A stretch of 64,000 nt of DNA from Metellina segmentata (lineage: Eukaryota > Arthropoda > Arachnida > Araneae > Tetragnathidae), in NCBI GenBank assembly GCA_947359465.1, contig OX375876.1, positions 120,151,444-120,215,443 on the forward strand, read 5' to 3'. This document shows positions 46,275 through 56,689 of the stretch, in pieces (the first letter of the stretch is position 1; each line of letters opens with the position of its first letter). The notes under the pieces were generated by a model. The model saw only the letters and a program-made list of their open reading frames with translations. It did no database searches and was not told the origin of the DNA. The position numbers and the translations under genes are program-made.

Positions 46275-47145
46275 AAATTAAATATAATGACACATCTGAT
46301 GCATTTATATATGTGTATTTAATCGATGTAATTAATTATATTTACTTAAGGGGATAGATACGTCAAGTAGTTTCTTTGTTTTTCTTGATTTAAATATTCT
46401 AATAAAGTCTATACGCTCGCATAGAATTGATTCAACTCGATTGGTGAGTGTAATTAATTATGTGCTGTTAGCCACAGTACGTAATTTGAGAACTATTCTG
46501 ATATGCATAGTTTTAAGTATAAAATACTTAAAAATACGTTTTCATACGTATTTCTAAATTTTCAGTAGAGTGTTAATTTAGATCTCTTAGGCCAATTCGT
46601 TTCCCAAAATATTAGTTGACAACGATAACTTGCATCAGTTTAGCTTTAATTTTTATTTTGAGCATATCTATTAATTATGCTTACTGCTGTATATCTGAAA
46701 ATTACTTAGATTTATCACAGTTGGTTGTTTTGTATGTACTAAGATTTTGTTGCTAAGCTAAGTAGTCTAATATAAAATAAAATATAAAGTGATAGATGAT
46801 AATGTTAGCACACATTCAATCGTTCGTTTAGTAAATATTGACAACAGAATTTGTCTTCATGACACCGGTGCTGTTCCAAATGTACTTCTTTTTGACAGAT
46901 AATCTGTATAGCTAGTCATATTTTGAAGCCACATATTATTGTTTTATTTACAGGTGAAAGCTTGAAGGTTCAGTGCCAAATTTCAGGTTACTGCCATAAT
47001 AATTGCAGTTCACAGAACATTATAACAAAAATCCTAACCGAAAGTCGATTGTTTTTCGTAACCGATGCCAAAATTCTAAAGTTAATTAAATAATTGTATA
47101 ACGGCCCGCCACCTGTCGGTAAGAATAGGTCAGTAGTGTTGGTTT
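46275..47145. other. AT-rich sequence, nothing recognised
   Basis: No gene or repeat unit recognised. Confidence 0.45.
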
Positions 47146-47149
47146 TCAG

Positions 47150-47515
47150 GTAGGTAGTAAATTAAAGTCGCACTGGATCAACACAATGGGCTATTGCCGA
47201 CAGTCTGGGATCAAATACGAAAGGAAAGATCTCGGGACAATAAAACGTAATTATGAAACACAGTCAGAAACGAAGGGTGAGGTTCCTGGGACAATTCTTC
47301 GTAATTTTCACTAACGGTCAGATGACGAGCTCAACGCATGACTCGCCACCTTACTCTCCAAACTTCCACACCACGCCAACGTGAAGACATTTGAGGCTAC
47401 GACAGGATCATGGTTTACCAACCAACCCCCTTGCACACCACGATCTTTGGTTGGACCAGCTTTTGCACTCGTAACCTTCCGGTTGCTAATTCATTGCTCT
47501 TCCAACTGGGTCTGT
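47150..47515 (-). mobile_element. SINE, head type B, nearly full length
   Basis: The minus strand contains tail (complement of CAGGTAGGTAGTAAATTAAA), 3' region, body (complements of CCACACCACGCCAACGTGAA and ACTCTCCAAAC) and a type-B tRNA-like head with CCGGTTGCTAATTC and CCAACTGGGT in complement. An internal duplication of the Ser/Asn-rich GTAATT segment makes it longer than the 335-bp copy at 49.78 kb. Confidence 0.88.
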
Positions 47516-47522
47516 GTTATTA

Positions 47523-47816
47523 GAAATTACAAGAACATTTCAACCCAAACCTATGAGAAATTACAAAAACATTTCAAACCAAACATACCAGAAATTACAA
47601 TAATATTTCAACCCAAACCTTTCCGAAATTACAAAATCATTTAAAACCAAACCTACCAGAAATTACAAGAATATTTCAACCCAAACCTATCAGAAATTTC
47701 AAGAACATTTCAACCCAAACCTATGAGAAATTACAAAAACATTTCAACCCAAACCTATCAGAAATTTCAAGAACATTTCAACCCAAACCCATCAGAAATT
47801 ACAAGAACATTTCAAC
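47523..47816. repeat. Minisatellite, 34-bp unit, about 8.6 copies
   Basis: The unit begins GAAATTACAAGAACATTTCA and continues ACCCAAACCTATGA. Register is constant. It is bounded on the left by the SINE head and on the right by the palindromic repeat array. Confidence 0.95.
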
Positions 47817-47817
47817 A

Positions 47818-48012
47818 CTCTTGATGGTAGTCTCGGCGAGGTATCTCGTCATTGAAAAAACTGACCAGATCTTGATGGAGAAGATATCTCGTCATCAAAA
47901 AAATGACCAGATATAGACTGTCGTTTTCATTAAAAATAGGCAACATCTTAATGATGAGATTCCTCGTCATTTGCATAATTTTTCAGAACTTGATGGAAGA
48001 TATATACCGTTG
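47818..48012. repeat. Palindrome-bearing ~42-bp repeat array, locus 6
   Basis: About four to five units in minus sense, with GAGGTATCTCGTCATTGAAA, ACTGACCAGATCTTGATGGA, GAAGATATCTCGTCATCA and GATTCCTCGTCATTTGCATA. This is the clearest display of the unit order. Confidence 0.88.
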
Positions 48013-48014
48013 AG

Positions 48015-48880
48015 ACCATTCTGTTTGTTTTGGAAGTTTTGTTCGCGGAAGTTTAAACTGAGCCGTATTGACTAACAGGGATAGTCGACGTATGGCGTTG
48101 AACTGGACACCCGTTAACCTGAAATGACCAAACTTGGATATACTCCATTCGAGACTGGGTGTACTAGACATAATTGATTTCGTTGTGCTATGCAAAACAC
48201 CTTAGTGGAAGTTAGTTGATGACTCCAGTACTCACAGTACTGCGTGCCAAAGTGTTCAATATTGACATGGATCCAATGTACAGAGGGTGGAACTTCACGA
48301 CATCCAGTGCAATTTTCCTTGAGAAATGATGCACGGCCACCGGCGCATGAGTCACGCCACCGGAGTTTAAACAAACCAGAATCTGAAATAAGTTCCGTGG
48401 CTTAAGTTCCCCACACATTTAGCCTCCGCCCGTGACGGAAGTTATGCCCCGTAAATTACCCATATTTCCCAGTCTGCGCCATAACGTGGGAAGGTCTGCG
48501 CGGGTTAACTTTTATCTGCGTCTGAGTCTCCTTGGGTATGGCCTCGCAGTCCGAGGTTTGAGGAGGATCGTCCCTTTTATGTGGATAGTGGGTGTAGTTT
48601 ATGTCAGTATTTCGCGACAGCTGTTGAGATATGGGTTGACGTGTCTCGCGTGGAGATCACGTGACGTGGGTAAACTGCCCACTTGCACGAGATGTCCATG
48701 TGAATCACGCCAGGACTTTCTGGATAATCGGACTGGGATCGGAAGAAAAGTTTTTTTATGTCTATCTGGAATCGGTAGGGGGAAGTTTTATCGCTGCGCT
48801 GTTGTTATTCAAATTCAAGGTGGGTATGCACTTGGGGTAGAAGCAAGTTCAGCGTAGTCAGAGAAGTACGATAACTTGGC
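48015..48880. other. GC-richer island with a 141-codon frame
   Basis: A CpG-containing stretch, richest at 48340-48860. The plus frame 48432-48857 (MTEVMPRKLPIFPSLRHNVG...) is long for this window. It contains CTRCPCESRQDFL, but I recognise no domain and no splice context, and a stacked minus frame (48114-48374) is equally open. It could be a transposon-derived piece, an untranslated exon or a non-coding element. Confidence 0.3.
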
Positions 48881-48889
48881 CTACTTTCT

Positions 48890-49412
48890 ATCTTCAGGTT
48901 TTGAGTTTTTGCTACACAAGATCTAATTGAAACCATGACAATAACTGCCGCATTTCGTGTCAATCAAAGCTGTACTTGTCGTTTTTGTACGCATTTTACC
49001 TTTCGTGCTTTTGGCAGTGAGTTTACTTTCCAAGTCAAGTTAACTTGCAGAAAATGAATGTTCAAAATCCAGTAATTTCCCCCTCGGTACACATCTTTAA
49101 GTGTGTACAGGCTTCACGAACCTGAGGTACCCTAGTTATATTATTTTCCCATGGGTATAACTGTCTCTGGTACCTACGAGGTTCGTGACCCCAGGATGCC
49201 TCAGTGATCTTCGTCCACCATACGTTTATGTCTCCAATTTTCATAAGCACTTGCTATTTGCCACCTTTTGTTTGATGCAGTTGGGTAAAATTAGGCTATT
49301 ACGACATAAAAATCCGAAACCAATCAACTCTGGAATTTCAAGACCGTTCGCCTGTTAACTTCAATCAATATCTTGTTTTATCTGGTCTAAATAAACCTTA
49401 ATACAAAAGTAA
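48890..49412. other. Sequence with no recognised feature
   Basis: A small inverted pair near 49120-49180 (GAACCTGAGGTACC and GGTACCTACGAGGTTC) is the only structure seen. Confidence 0.4.
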
Positions 49413-49777
49413 ACTGTATATTATTACTTAATATACAGAGGCACCGGATATGATTTACTTCATGGTTCTTTATATCTCTAAAGAACCATGAAGTAAATTA
49501 TATCCAGTACCTCTGGTATAGGTGGCACTAAATTTTTGTTTCGAACAATACTGTTTAGCTGTAAATACCAATGTCGAACTGTGTATTATTACTTACTATA
49601 CAGAGACACAGGATATAATTTACTTCATGATTCTTTAGAGATCTATAGAACCACATGAAGTAAATTATCCGGTGACTCTGGTATAGGTGGCATAAAATAT
49701 TTGTCTCGAACAATTCAGTTTAGCCATAAAAACCAATGTCGAATTGTATATTATTACTTACTATACAGAGGCACCGG

Positions 49778-50112
49778 AGCCGACCAGCCGGTATAGTGGT
49801 TAAGGTGTTAGCCTCTAGATCGGAAGGTTCCTGGTTCGAATCCGGGTCCGGGCATGGATTTTTGTAAACGTATGGTGTAGAGGCGGCTGGTGCACCTTAA
49901 ATCTGTCGTGGCCGAAAGTCCTCACGTTGGGTTGGCGTCTATGTTTGGAGAGTGGGGTGCCAGCTCAGGTGTTGCTTCGTCATCTGACCGTGGTTCAAAA
50001 TTACGAGGTGTTGTCCTCGGATCTTTCCCTCAAGGGATTGATCCCGGACCGTCGTCAATAGCCCGTTGTGTTGCTCTAGTACGACGTTAACTAAAATTAC
50101 CATTACCATTAC
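49778..50112 (+). mobile_element. Full-length tRNA-derived SINE, head type A
   Basis: 335 bp, flanked by the exact 12-bp duplication CAGAGGCACCGG (49766-49777 and 50113-50124). It consists of a tRNA-like head (49778-49855), a body with GTCGTGGCCGAAAGTCCTCA, a 3' region with GTTGTGTTGCTCTAGTACGA, and a tail of three ATTACC units. It inserted into an arm of a palindrome in the fold-back array. The intact head, exact duplication and regular tail make it the youngest-looking transposable element in the window. Confidence 0.96.
49794..49843 (+). promoter_or_regulatory. Internal RNA polymerase III promoter (A and B boxes)
   Basis: TAGTGGTTAAGG at 49794-49805 fits the A box and GGTTCGAATCC at 49833-49843 is a perfect B box. 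Spacing is as in a tRNA gene. It lies in the SINE head and would drive SINE transcription. Confidence 0.8.
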
Positions 50113-50252
50113 CAGAGGCACCGGATATAATTTACTTCCTGGTTCTTTAGAGATCTAAAGAACCTGGAAGTAAATTATATCCAGTGACTCGGATATAAGT
50201 GGCATTAAATTTTTGTCTCGATCAATTAACTTTAGCCATTAATACCAATGTC

Positions 50253-50436
50253 AAAATACCTGGTTCGAATCCGGTTAAGAGCATTGATATTTGTAAGCGG
50301 ATATTGTAGAAGTGGCTGATGCACCTTAAACATGTCGTGGCCGAAAGTCCTCACAATGGGTTGGTGTGAAAGTTTGGAGAGTGGAGTGCCAGTTCAGGCG
50401 TTGCCTCGTAATCTAAACCGTGGCTCAAATTTCTTA
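50253..50436 (+). mobile_element. SINE fragment, head type A, both ends lost
   Basis: Starts within the B box (CCTGGTTCGAATCCGG) and ends at about GTGGCTCAAATTTCTTACG, directly joined to the spacer of the fold-back array. No target duplication; probably rearranged with the array. Confidence 0.88.
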
Positions 50437-50489
50437 CGAAAATTTTTGTCTCGAACAATTCAAATTAGCCATAAATACCAATGTCGAAG

Positions 50490-50750
50490 TTCGTGGTTCG
50501 AATCCGGGTCAGAGTATGGATATTTGTAAGCGTATGGTGCACCTTAAATCTGTCGTGGCCGAAAGTCCTCACGTAGGGTTGGTGTGGACGTTTGGAGAGT
50601 GGGGTGTCAGCTCAAGTGTTGTCTCGTCATCTGACGGTGGTTCAAAATTACGTGGTGTTGTCCTCGGATCTTTCCCTTAGAGGATTGATTCCGAAACATC
50701 GTAAATAGCCCGTTGTGTTGCTCTAGTACGACGTCAATTAAAATTACCTT
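50490..50750 (+). mobile_element. 5'-truncated SINE with exact target duplication
   Basis: 261 bp, starting in the B box (TTCGTGGTTCGAATCCGG) and ending ATTACCTT. It is flanked by the 13-bp duplication ACCAATGTCGAAG (50477-50489 and 50751-50763). A 24-bp leader segment present at 49.88 kb is missing. 5' truncation with a target duplication is the signature of LINE-driven retrotransposition. Confidence 0.95.
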
Positions 50751-50769
50751 ACCAATGTCGAAGTTTTTA

Positions 50770-51715
50770 GAATTGAAAGAAATATTTATTCAATCCGCTT
50801 TCTTCAATCGAGGTTAATTTTTCAAGGGAGTCTAAGACTATTGAAAGCAAAAATGTCCTAATTAAAAATTTGCATTTTACTGTAAACTAATTTGACTAGA
50901 AACTTGTTATCTGCAATCGCAATAACGAAAAGCATTAAATTTCAGAATAAAACAGATTAATCAACAACATGACAGTAATAGATGCTAGAATTAAAAATAT
51001 ATGTAGGGTAAAAATGATATTACTAAATATTAATCAAATGAACGATTTTTATGTAAAAGGCTTAAAAGGTAAAAACACTGTATAAGATTTAATGAAAACA
51101 TTTAAACCATTATTTTCTCGTTCTAAAGTTTATGTACTATACCTGTCATTATATACTCACATCACTACCAATTTAGAATTTTTCTAAACACGAGATTTCC
51201 CGTAATGTTTAATAAAAGATGCTCTACTACGAATATAACCGTTTCAGTTTCAGACTACTTAACTAAATGTAAATCTAATTAATTTTTCTTATCTAAAGAT
51301 CCCATTCAGAAGAAATCTCGAATAAAAGAAGGTTAGGTAATAATTAAAAATATGGAACACATACTATAAAATTCTGGCGATTAAGAAAAAAAAATTCGAT
51401 AAATTGGATTTCATAAAAAAAGTTTTAAACGTTCTTCCTTTAAAATTCTGAATGAGTAAAAGTCACGAAACCTGCGTTAGGAGATTTACATATAATTATC
51501 TTAAAAAATATAAAAAATTTAAATGGATACTAAAATTGAATCACGTCTGGTTCATCAAGTGAATGGTTTCAGCTGAGGGGATATACTAAGATGTAAATAA
51601 GGTTCAAATATAAAAATGTTTAGACCAAATTGAAAGAGACTTCGAGTTTAGAAAATAGCTACATATTTGTGGTCAGCAAAAGATTTACTCATTATTGATT
51701 TTTGATTAAAATGTT
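50770..51715. other. AT-rich sequence, nothing recognised
   Basis: No coding or repeat signal. Confidence 0.45.
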
Positions 51716-51732
51716 AGCAATTTGAAGCAATG

Positions 51733-51841
51733 TTGTTGTTGCACATCCCCCTGGTGTAGGAAAGCCTACACCAGGTCCAAAAGGCCCCGTCGTGCCAGAT
51801 CCCCATATACTTGCAAAAAGTCCTGATCAACCAACAGCTGC
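51733..51841 (-). mobile_element. Short LINE 3' end with target duplication
   Basis: A 109-bp insertion is bracketed by the exact 13-bp duplication ATTTGAAGCAATG (51720-51732 and 51842-51854). On the minus strand it ends in a CAA-repeat tail (GCAACAACAA) after a G+C-rich end that reads YGDLARRGLLDLV before a stop. This resembles the ELADLA end of the LINE at 28.57 kb, and fits a severely 5'-truncated copy of a related LINE. Confidence 0.8.
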
Positions 51842-52003
51842 ATTTGAAGCAATGGCGAGAATATATATTTAAGCGTGTATGTGTATTTTTTGCTAGTTCA
51901 ACACAATTAAATATCATAAAGTTATTATGTTTTTAAAGATCAGCACCGTTCAGTAATAAGTTTTATTGTACCCTGCAATTCATATAAATTGTTCGGTTCG
52001 TAG

Positions 52004-52145
52004 TTAGTTGAATTTACGTCGTATTGGAGGAAAACAACAAATACTTAGTGACTGTCCGGGATTAATTCCGAAGGGATTGATGTGAGAAAACCTCGTAAGT
52101 GTGAACCACAGCAGATGAAGAGTTCCGCCCATCACACATTGTTTG
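52004..52145 (-). mobile_element. SINE 3' fragment, diverged
   Basis: Complement of the SINE 3' half: GTTGAATTTACGTCGTATTG, GACTGTCCGGGATTAATTCC, AAACCTCGTAAGTGTGAACC. No head. Confidence 0.7.
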
Positions 52146-52149
52146 GAAA

Positions 52150-52335
52150 TCGATGAAATAACAAACATTTGATTAGTTTAAAAGTTTTACATATATAACT
52201 GTTTTAATTTATGCAGTTAAAAATCTTTTAGCAAATCGATTGAAGGTTTTCAGGCAACATAGTTATGAGGTACAGAAATACACTACGCTACTCTAATAGA
52301 TCGGACGGCAGCGGATTTGTATAAAATCCGACTGC
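52150..52335. other. Sequence between SINE and Tc1 relic
   Basis: Nothing recognised. Confidence 0.4.
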
Positions 52336-52339
52336 TTGT

Positions 52340-52760
52340 TTGGGGGAGGGGGTTTCTGAGGTGAGTTCTTCCTACGCTCTGGTAATTTTGAGGAATGGAA
52401 TAATTACTTCCATTACGACGCTCCATGTCATGTTGCAGCCTCTATCAGCAGAGGTATCAAGATATGGATGTAAAATGTCTTCCATGGCCTGCGAAGAGTC
52501 CCAACTTATACCCCATAGAACATTTGTGGGACGAGTTAGAGCGACGTTTCCGTACCAGGAAACCACGTCCGAAATCTAAAGCCAGCTGAGCTGCCGACAT
52601 TTTTGCAGCTGGAATAGACACAAATACCCATTGCTGTCCATCAAACCCTTGTTGAAAGTATGTCCAGAAAGATTGCTATTGTAAGTGGAGCATGTGGGGG
52701 ACCATCCCCATATTGGAGCATGTATTATTTTCCTTATCCCATCACATCTTGCTGCCCTGT
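52340..52760 (+). pseudogene. Tc1-family transposase C-terminal relic
   Basis: The plus strand reads SSYALVILRNGIITSITTLH with frame changes, then MDVKCLPWPAKSPNLYPIEH followed by LWDELERRFRTRKPRPK. That is the conserved SPDLNPIEHLWDELERR segment bearing the last catalytic acidic residue. After a stop it continues LQLEWTQIPIAVHQTLVESM and SRKIAIVSGACGG, the usual C-terminal end of Tc1-like transposases. The N-terminal two thirds and terminal inverted repeats are not seen. It matches the minus-strand relic at 8.88-9.29 kb over the same region, so the two derive from related elements. Confidence 0.88.
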
Positions 52761-52787
52761 CCATTATTGTAGGGTAGTGTATATTCC

Positions 52788-53060
52788 GATAGGTAACTGA
52801 ATTTACGTCTATTTGAACCAACTCAACGGGCTATTGGCGATGATCCGGGAGCAATCCCTAAGGGAAAGATCGAAGAAAACGTCGTTATTTTAAACCACGG
52901 TCAGATGCGGAGGTCAGCATCTGAGCTGGAACTCCACACTAACAACTTCCGAAACATGCCATGGCAATTTACAGGTTGGTTTTCCTTTCCAGCAGCCATG
53001 TTCACGATGGTCTTCGGTTGGATGAATTTTCAAACTCTCAACCCTTGGTTCCTACCCCGA
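52788..53060 (-). mobile_element. SINE, diverged, partial head
   Basis: Minus strand: tail complement GATAGGTAACTGAATTTACG, 3' region (CAACTCAACGGGCTATTGGC), ACCACGGTCAGATG and GAGCTGGAACTCCACACTAA of the body, then a degraded upstream part to about 53060. Confidence 0.8.
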
Positions 53061-53109
53061 GATAAAAAAAAAGTTCAAGAGGATCATAAAGAATTTCCAA
53101 CTGTCTGAA

Positions 53110-53745
53110 CGATTGCTTAATAAATGAAAGTGTAAGACAACAAGGTCTCTTGTAAATACTGGAAAAACCATTATAATTTCGGAAATTTAAAATGTGGAAG
53201 TGGAAACTGTAACATATGGCTTACATTATTTTCTTCTTCAATGTTGTCCTTCAGTTGCTCAGTATCAAAATACACACTGGGAATGTTAGTACACCAAAAA
53301 GATACAGATACATTAAAACACCCGCTGTAAATCTACAAGGGAGGGTCTCAAAAAAATAAAAAGAAACAGATGCGAATATTTCATTTTAATTTCTGGTTGA
53401 TAGCATTGTCAAAATCATTTAGATATTCTAAGATTTTGAAAGGAAAAATATGTTTTCTATTGACACATGGAAACATTCTTTGTATGCTTACTGTTAATCA
53501 CTCTTTAATGTACCTTCTATTACACCTGATAATGTCTGTAGGCTTACATGCTAATGTAAATACAGTTTAATGTTATGCGCTCCTTAACCTTAAAATTTAC
53601 GTAGAAATTTTTAAAACCCTCATTTAATTTAATTTCTCTTCTTATTTTGACAATTTACTGAAATCGATACAGCCCCCCCCCCACCAAAAAAATATATATA
53701 TATATATATATACTGAGATATTATATAATATTAATGATTTTTCAA
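53110..53745. other. AT-rich sequence; (TA)n at 53692-53712
   Basis: Nothing else recognised. A C9-A run precedes the TA microsatellite. Confidence 0.45.
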
Positions 53746-54100
53746 AGTTCCACTAGAAAAAAGTACCAGTAGGAAAATATTACTCCACAACTGGCGAATG
53801 ATATAAAAAGTATATGAAAGACATTCCATTTCTTCAATTAAACACAACGTCTATGAATTTTCTGTATGTTTACTTGTTGGATAATGTAATAAATTAAGAA
53901 ATAAAAACAATAATTGAAATTTTAACAATTTTTTAAAATAAATTTTGTAAAACCAAAACATTTACAATACAAATTGTCTACCAGAGTTTCACTAGTTATG
54001 CTTTTGCAACAAAACTATTTTTTAATTAATTAGATAGGATAACTATTACGAATATGAGCTGACAGACAGTCAAAAGATCTTTGAGGCTCTAAGAACTTAA

Positions 54101-54392
54101 GGTAATATCAATTACCGTCGTACTAGAGCAACACAAAGAGTTTTTAACGATAGTCCAAGGACAACACATAATTTTGAATCACGGTCAGATGACGAGGCAA
54201 CACCTGAGCTGGCATCCCAATCTCCTAACTTCCACACCAACCCAACGTGAGGACTTTCAGCCACGACATATTTCAAATGCATCAGCCGCCTCTACCCCAT
54301 AAGCTTACATACAACCATGCAGACCCGGATTCGAACCTGGAACTTTCTTATCAACATGCTAATACATTAACTACCAGATCAGTTGGTCGGCC
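54101..54392 (-). mobile_element. Near-full-length SINE, head type A, inside the satellite
   Basis: Minus strand: tail GGTAATATCAATTACCGTCG (complement), 3' region, body and a complete tRNA-like head with B box (complement of GGATTCGAACCTGG) and A box. Flanks TAAGAACTTAA and TAACTACTTAA are an 11-bp target duplication with two differences, so it is older than the copy at 49.78 kb. Confidence 0.92.
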
Positions 54393-55287
54393 TAACTACT
54401 TAAAAGAACCAGGATAGAAAATGCTACACAACGCCAGAAAACGCAGTAAAAATAAGAAAACGAAGGTCTCCAAATTTCATCTTTGAAATATCTACTTGTT
54501 TGCGTGCTGGTAATTGTAAAAGAACAAATTATAGTTTTAACATGTTATTAACTGCAGTAGTACAAAACCAAAATATTTACCGACGCGTTCTACCAGAGTT
54601 TCGCTAGTTATTCTTTCTACAAAACTTGTATTTAATTTATTACATTAAGTACGACCATTAAGAAAACAAATTGTCAAAACGATCCAAAACTCAATAAAAG
54701 CTTTATTAACTTAAAAGAACGCGGCAAGAAAATATTGTTCCACAGCATTTCATAAAGACGTAAAAATAAAAAGGAAGACTTCATCGCTTCTTTCATCTAC
54801 AAACATAGCATTTATTAAAAGTCCGCTTGCATGCATACTAGTTATTCTTTCCACGACAAAACTTACTTTTCATATTTTACTTATATTTTTAATTAATTGA
54901 AATATCGACCATCTCTCATTAAGAATACGTATTGACAGAAACAGTCGAAAACTTCGCTAAACTTTAAGCAATTTATGGGTATGTACAATAGCACAATGTT
55001 CCACAACGCCAGAAAACGACACGAAAATAAGAATACAGAAGACTCTGTTCCTCGCCTTTTTTATCCACTCAAAATAACGTCTATAAACTGTCTACTTATA
55101 TTGGTGCTTGGAAAATGTACAAGAAAAAACTAATTCTATTGTTAACAAGTTATACTGAAAGCAATGCTGCAAAAACAATAAGGTCTACCAGATCCTTTTG
55201 CAATAAAACTCATTTTTACTTCACTAGATTAAGGACAGCCATTTAAAATACGAACTGACAGACACGACAGTATGAAGATTTAATAAC

Positions 55288-55395
55288 GTAAAGGTTGATA
55301 TTTAATTAACGTCCCACTGGAGCAATAGAGTGGGCTATTCGCGATGATCCGGAATCAACCCCAGAAGGGAAAGGTCCGAATAATAACGTAAAGGA
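55288..55395 (-). mobile_element. SINE 3' fragment inside the satellite
   Basis: Complement of the SINE 3' end: TTTAATTAACGTCCCACTGG and GTGGGCTATTCGCGATGATC. It is flanked by AATAACGTAAAGG on both sides (55274-55286, ATAACGTAAAGG, and 55383-55394), a likely target duplication of about 12 bp. Confidence 0.88.
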
Positions 55396-56689
55396 ACGGT
55401 GCAATACAATATAACGCCTAAACGCCCGAAAACAATGTAAAAATAAGGACACGGAATATTGCTCGTCGCTTCCTTCATCTATGAAAAGCATAACGTCTCT
55501 GGAATGTATCCTTGTACGCGTGCTTAGGAAATGTTCAATGAAGGAAGAAGTAAAAATACATTTTTAACAAGTTACTAAAGCAATGCTGCAAAACAGAGAC
55601 ATTAACCCAATAGTGTTTACCAGAGTTCCAGTATTTGTTCTTTCAACAACAAAATTTATGTTTAACTAATTGAATAAGGACAACCTAAAGGAATACAGAT
55701 TATTTTGTAACAAGTTACTAAAAGCAATGCTGCAAAACAAAGACATTTACCCGATAGGGTTTACCAGAGTTCCACTATTTGTTCTTTCTACAACAAAACT
55801 TATGTTTAATTAATTGGAATAAGGACAACCGATAAGAATACAAATTGTGACAAACACGATAAAAATATCAATTAAGTTTTAACAATTTAAAACAGCGCGA
55901 CTAGAAAATATTTCTCCACAACATCTGAGAAAGATTTCGCTTCTTTCATTTATTAAGCATAACTTTTATGAGACATCCTCTTGTGTGCATGGTTGGAAGA
56001 CGTGTAAGAAACATTAAAATTACAGTTACGGTATTACGAAGAAACTAAAAGCAAACCAACATGTTCTACCCAGAGTTTCACTAGTTATTCTTTTTACCAG
56101 CAAAACATATTTTAATTAATTAGATTAAGGACAACCATTAAGAATTCCAATTGATAAACACTATCAGAAGCGCCATGAAGCTTTTACATCTTAAAGGTAC
56201 CGGGCAAGAAAATATTACTCCACAACGCTTGAAAATGACGTAAAAGAGGAAAAAAACAAAACGGGACACGGAAGATTGTCGAATACAAATTGACAAACAC
56301 GATAAAAAACTCAATGAAGCTTTAACAACCTAAAACAACGTCTGAGAAAGACTTCGCCTTCTTTCATTTATTAAACATAACGTTTATGAGACAACCTCTT
56401 GTGCGCATGGTTGGAAGATCTATAAGAAACAATAAAATTCCAGTTACTATATTACGTAGAAACTAAAAGACAACCAACATGTTCTACCCAGAGTTTCAAT
56501 AGTTATTCTTTTTACCAGCAAAAAACATATTTTAATTAATTAGATTAAGGACAACCATTAAGAATTCGAATTGATAAACACTATCAAAAGCGATACGAAG
56601 CCTTTACAGCTTAAAGGTACGGGGCAAGAAAATATTACTCCACAACGCTTGAAAATGACGTATAAGAGGAAAAAAACAAAATGGGACAC

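Larger units (their letters stand above)
49414..50490. repeat. Fold-back tandem array, 165-bp unit, disrupted by SINEs
   Basis: CTGTATATTATTACTTA-type anchors at 49414, 49579 and 49744 give a 165-bp period. Each unit contains an ~80-bp palindrome (49436-49515, 49601-49680, and a third split into 49766-49777 plus 50125-50191) with arms CAGAGGCACCGGATAT...ATATCCAGTACCTCTG. Between palindromes lies a spacer (TTTTTGTCTCGAACAATTCA). The third and fourth units are interrupted by SINEs. Confidence 0.93.

Noticed and set aside
48432..48857. 141-codon plus-strand frame in a GC-richer island
   Set aside because: No recognisable domain and composition alone explains the lack of stops; kept only as part of the island description.
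49788..49855. Possible functional tRNA gene
   Set aside because: A and B boxes are good, but the acceptor and anticodon stems do not close convincingly and the sequence is followed by a SINE body and tail with target duplications.
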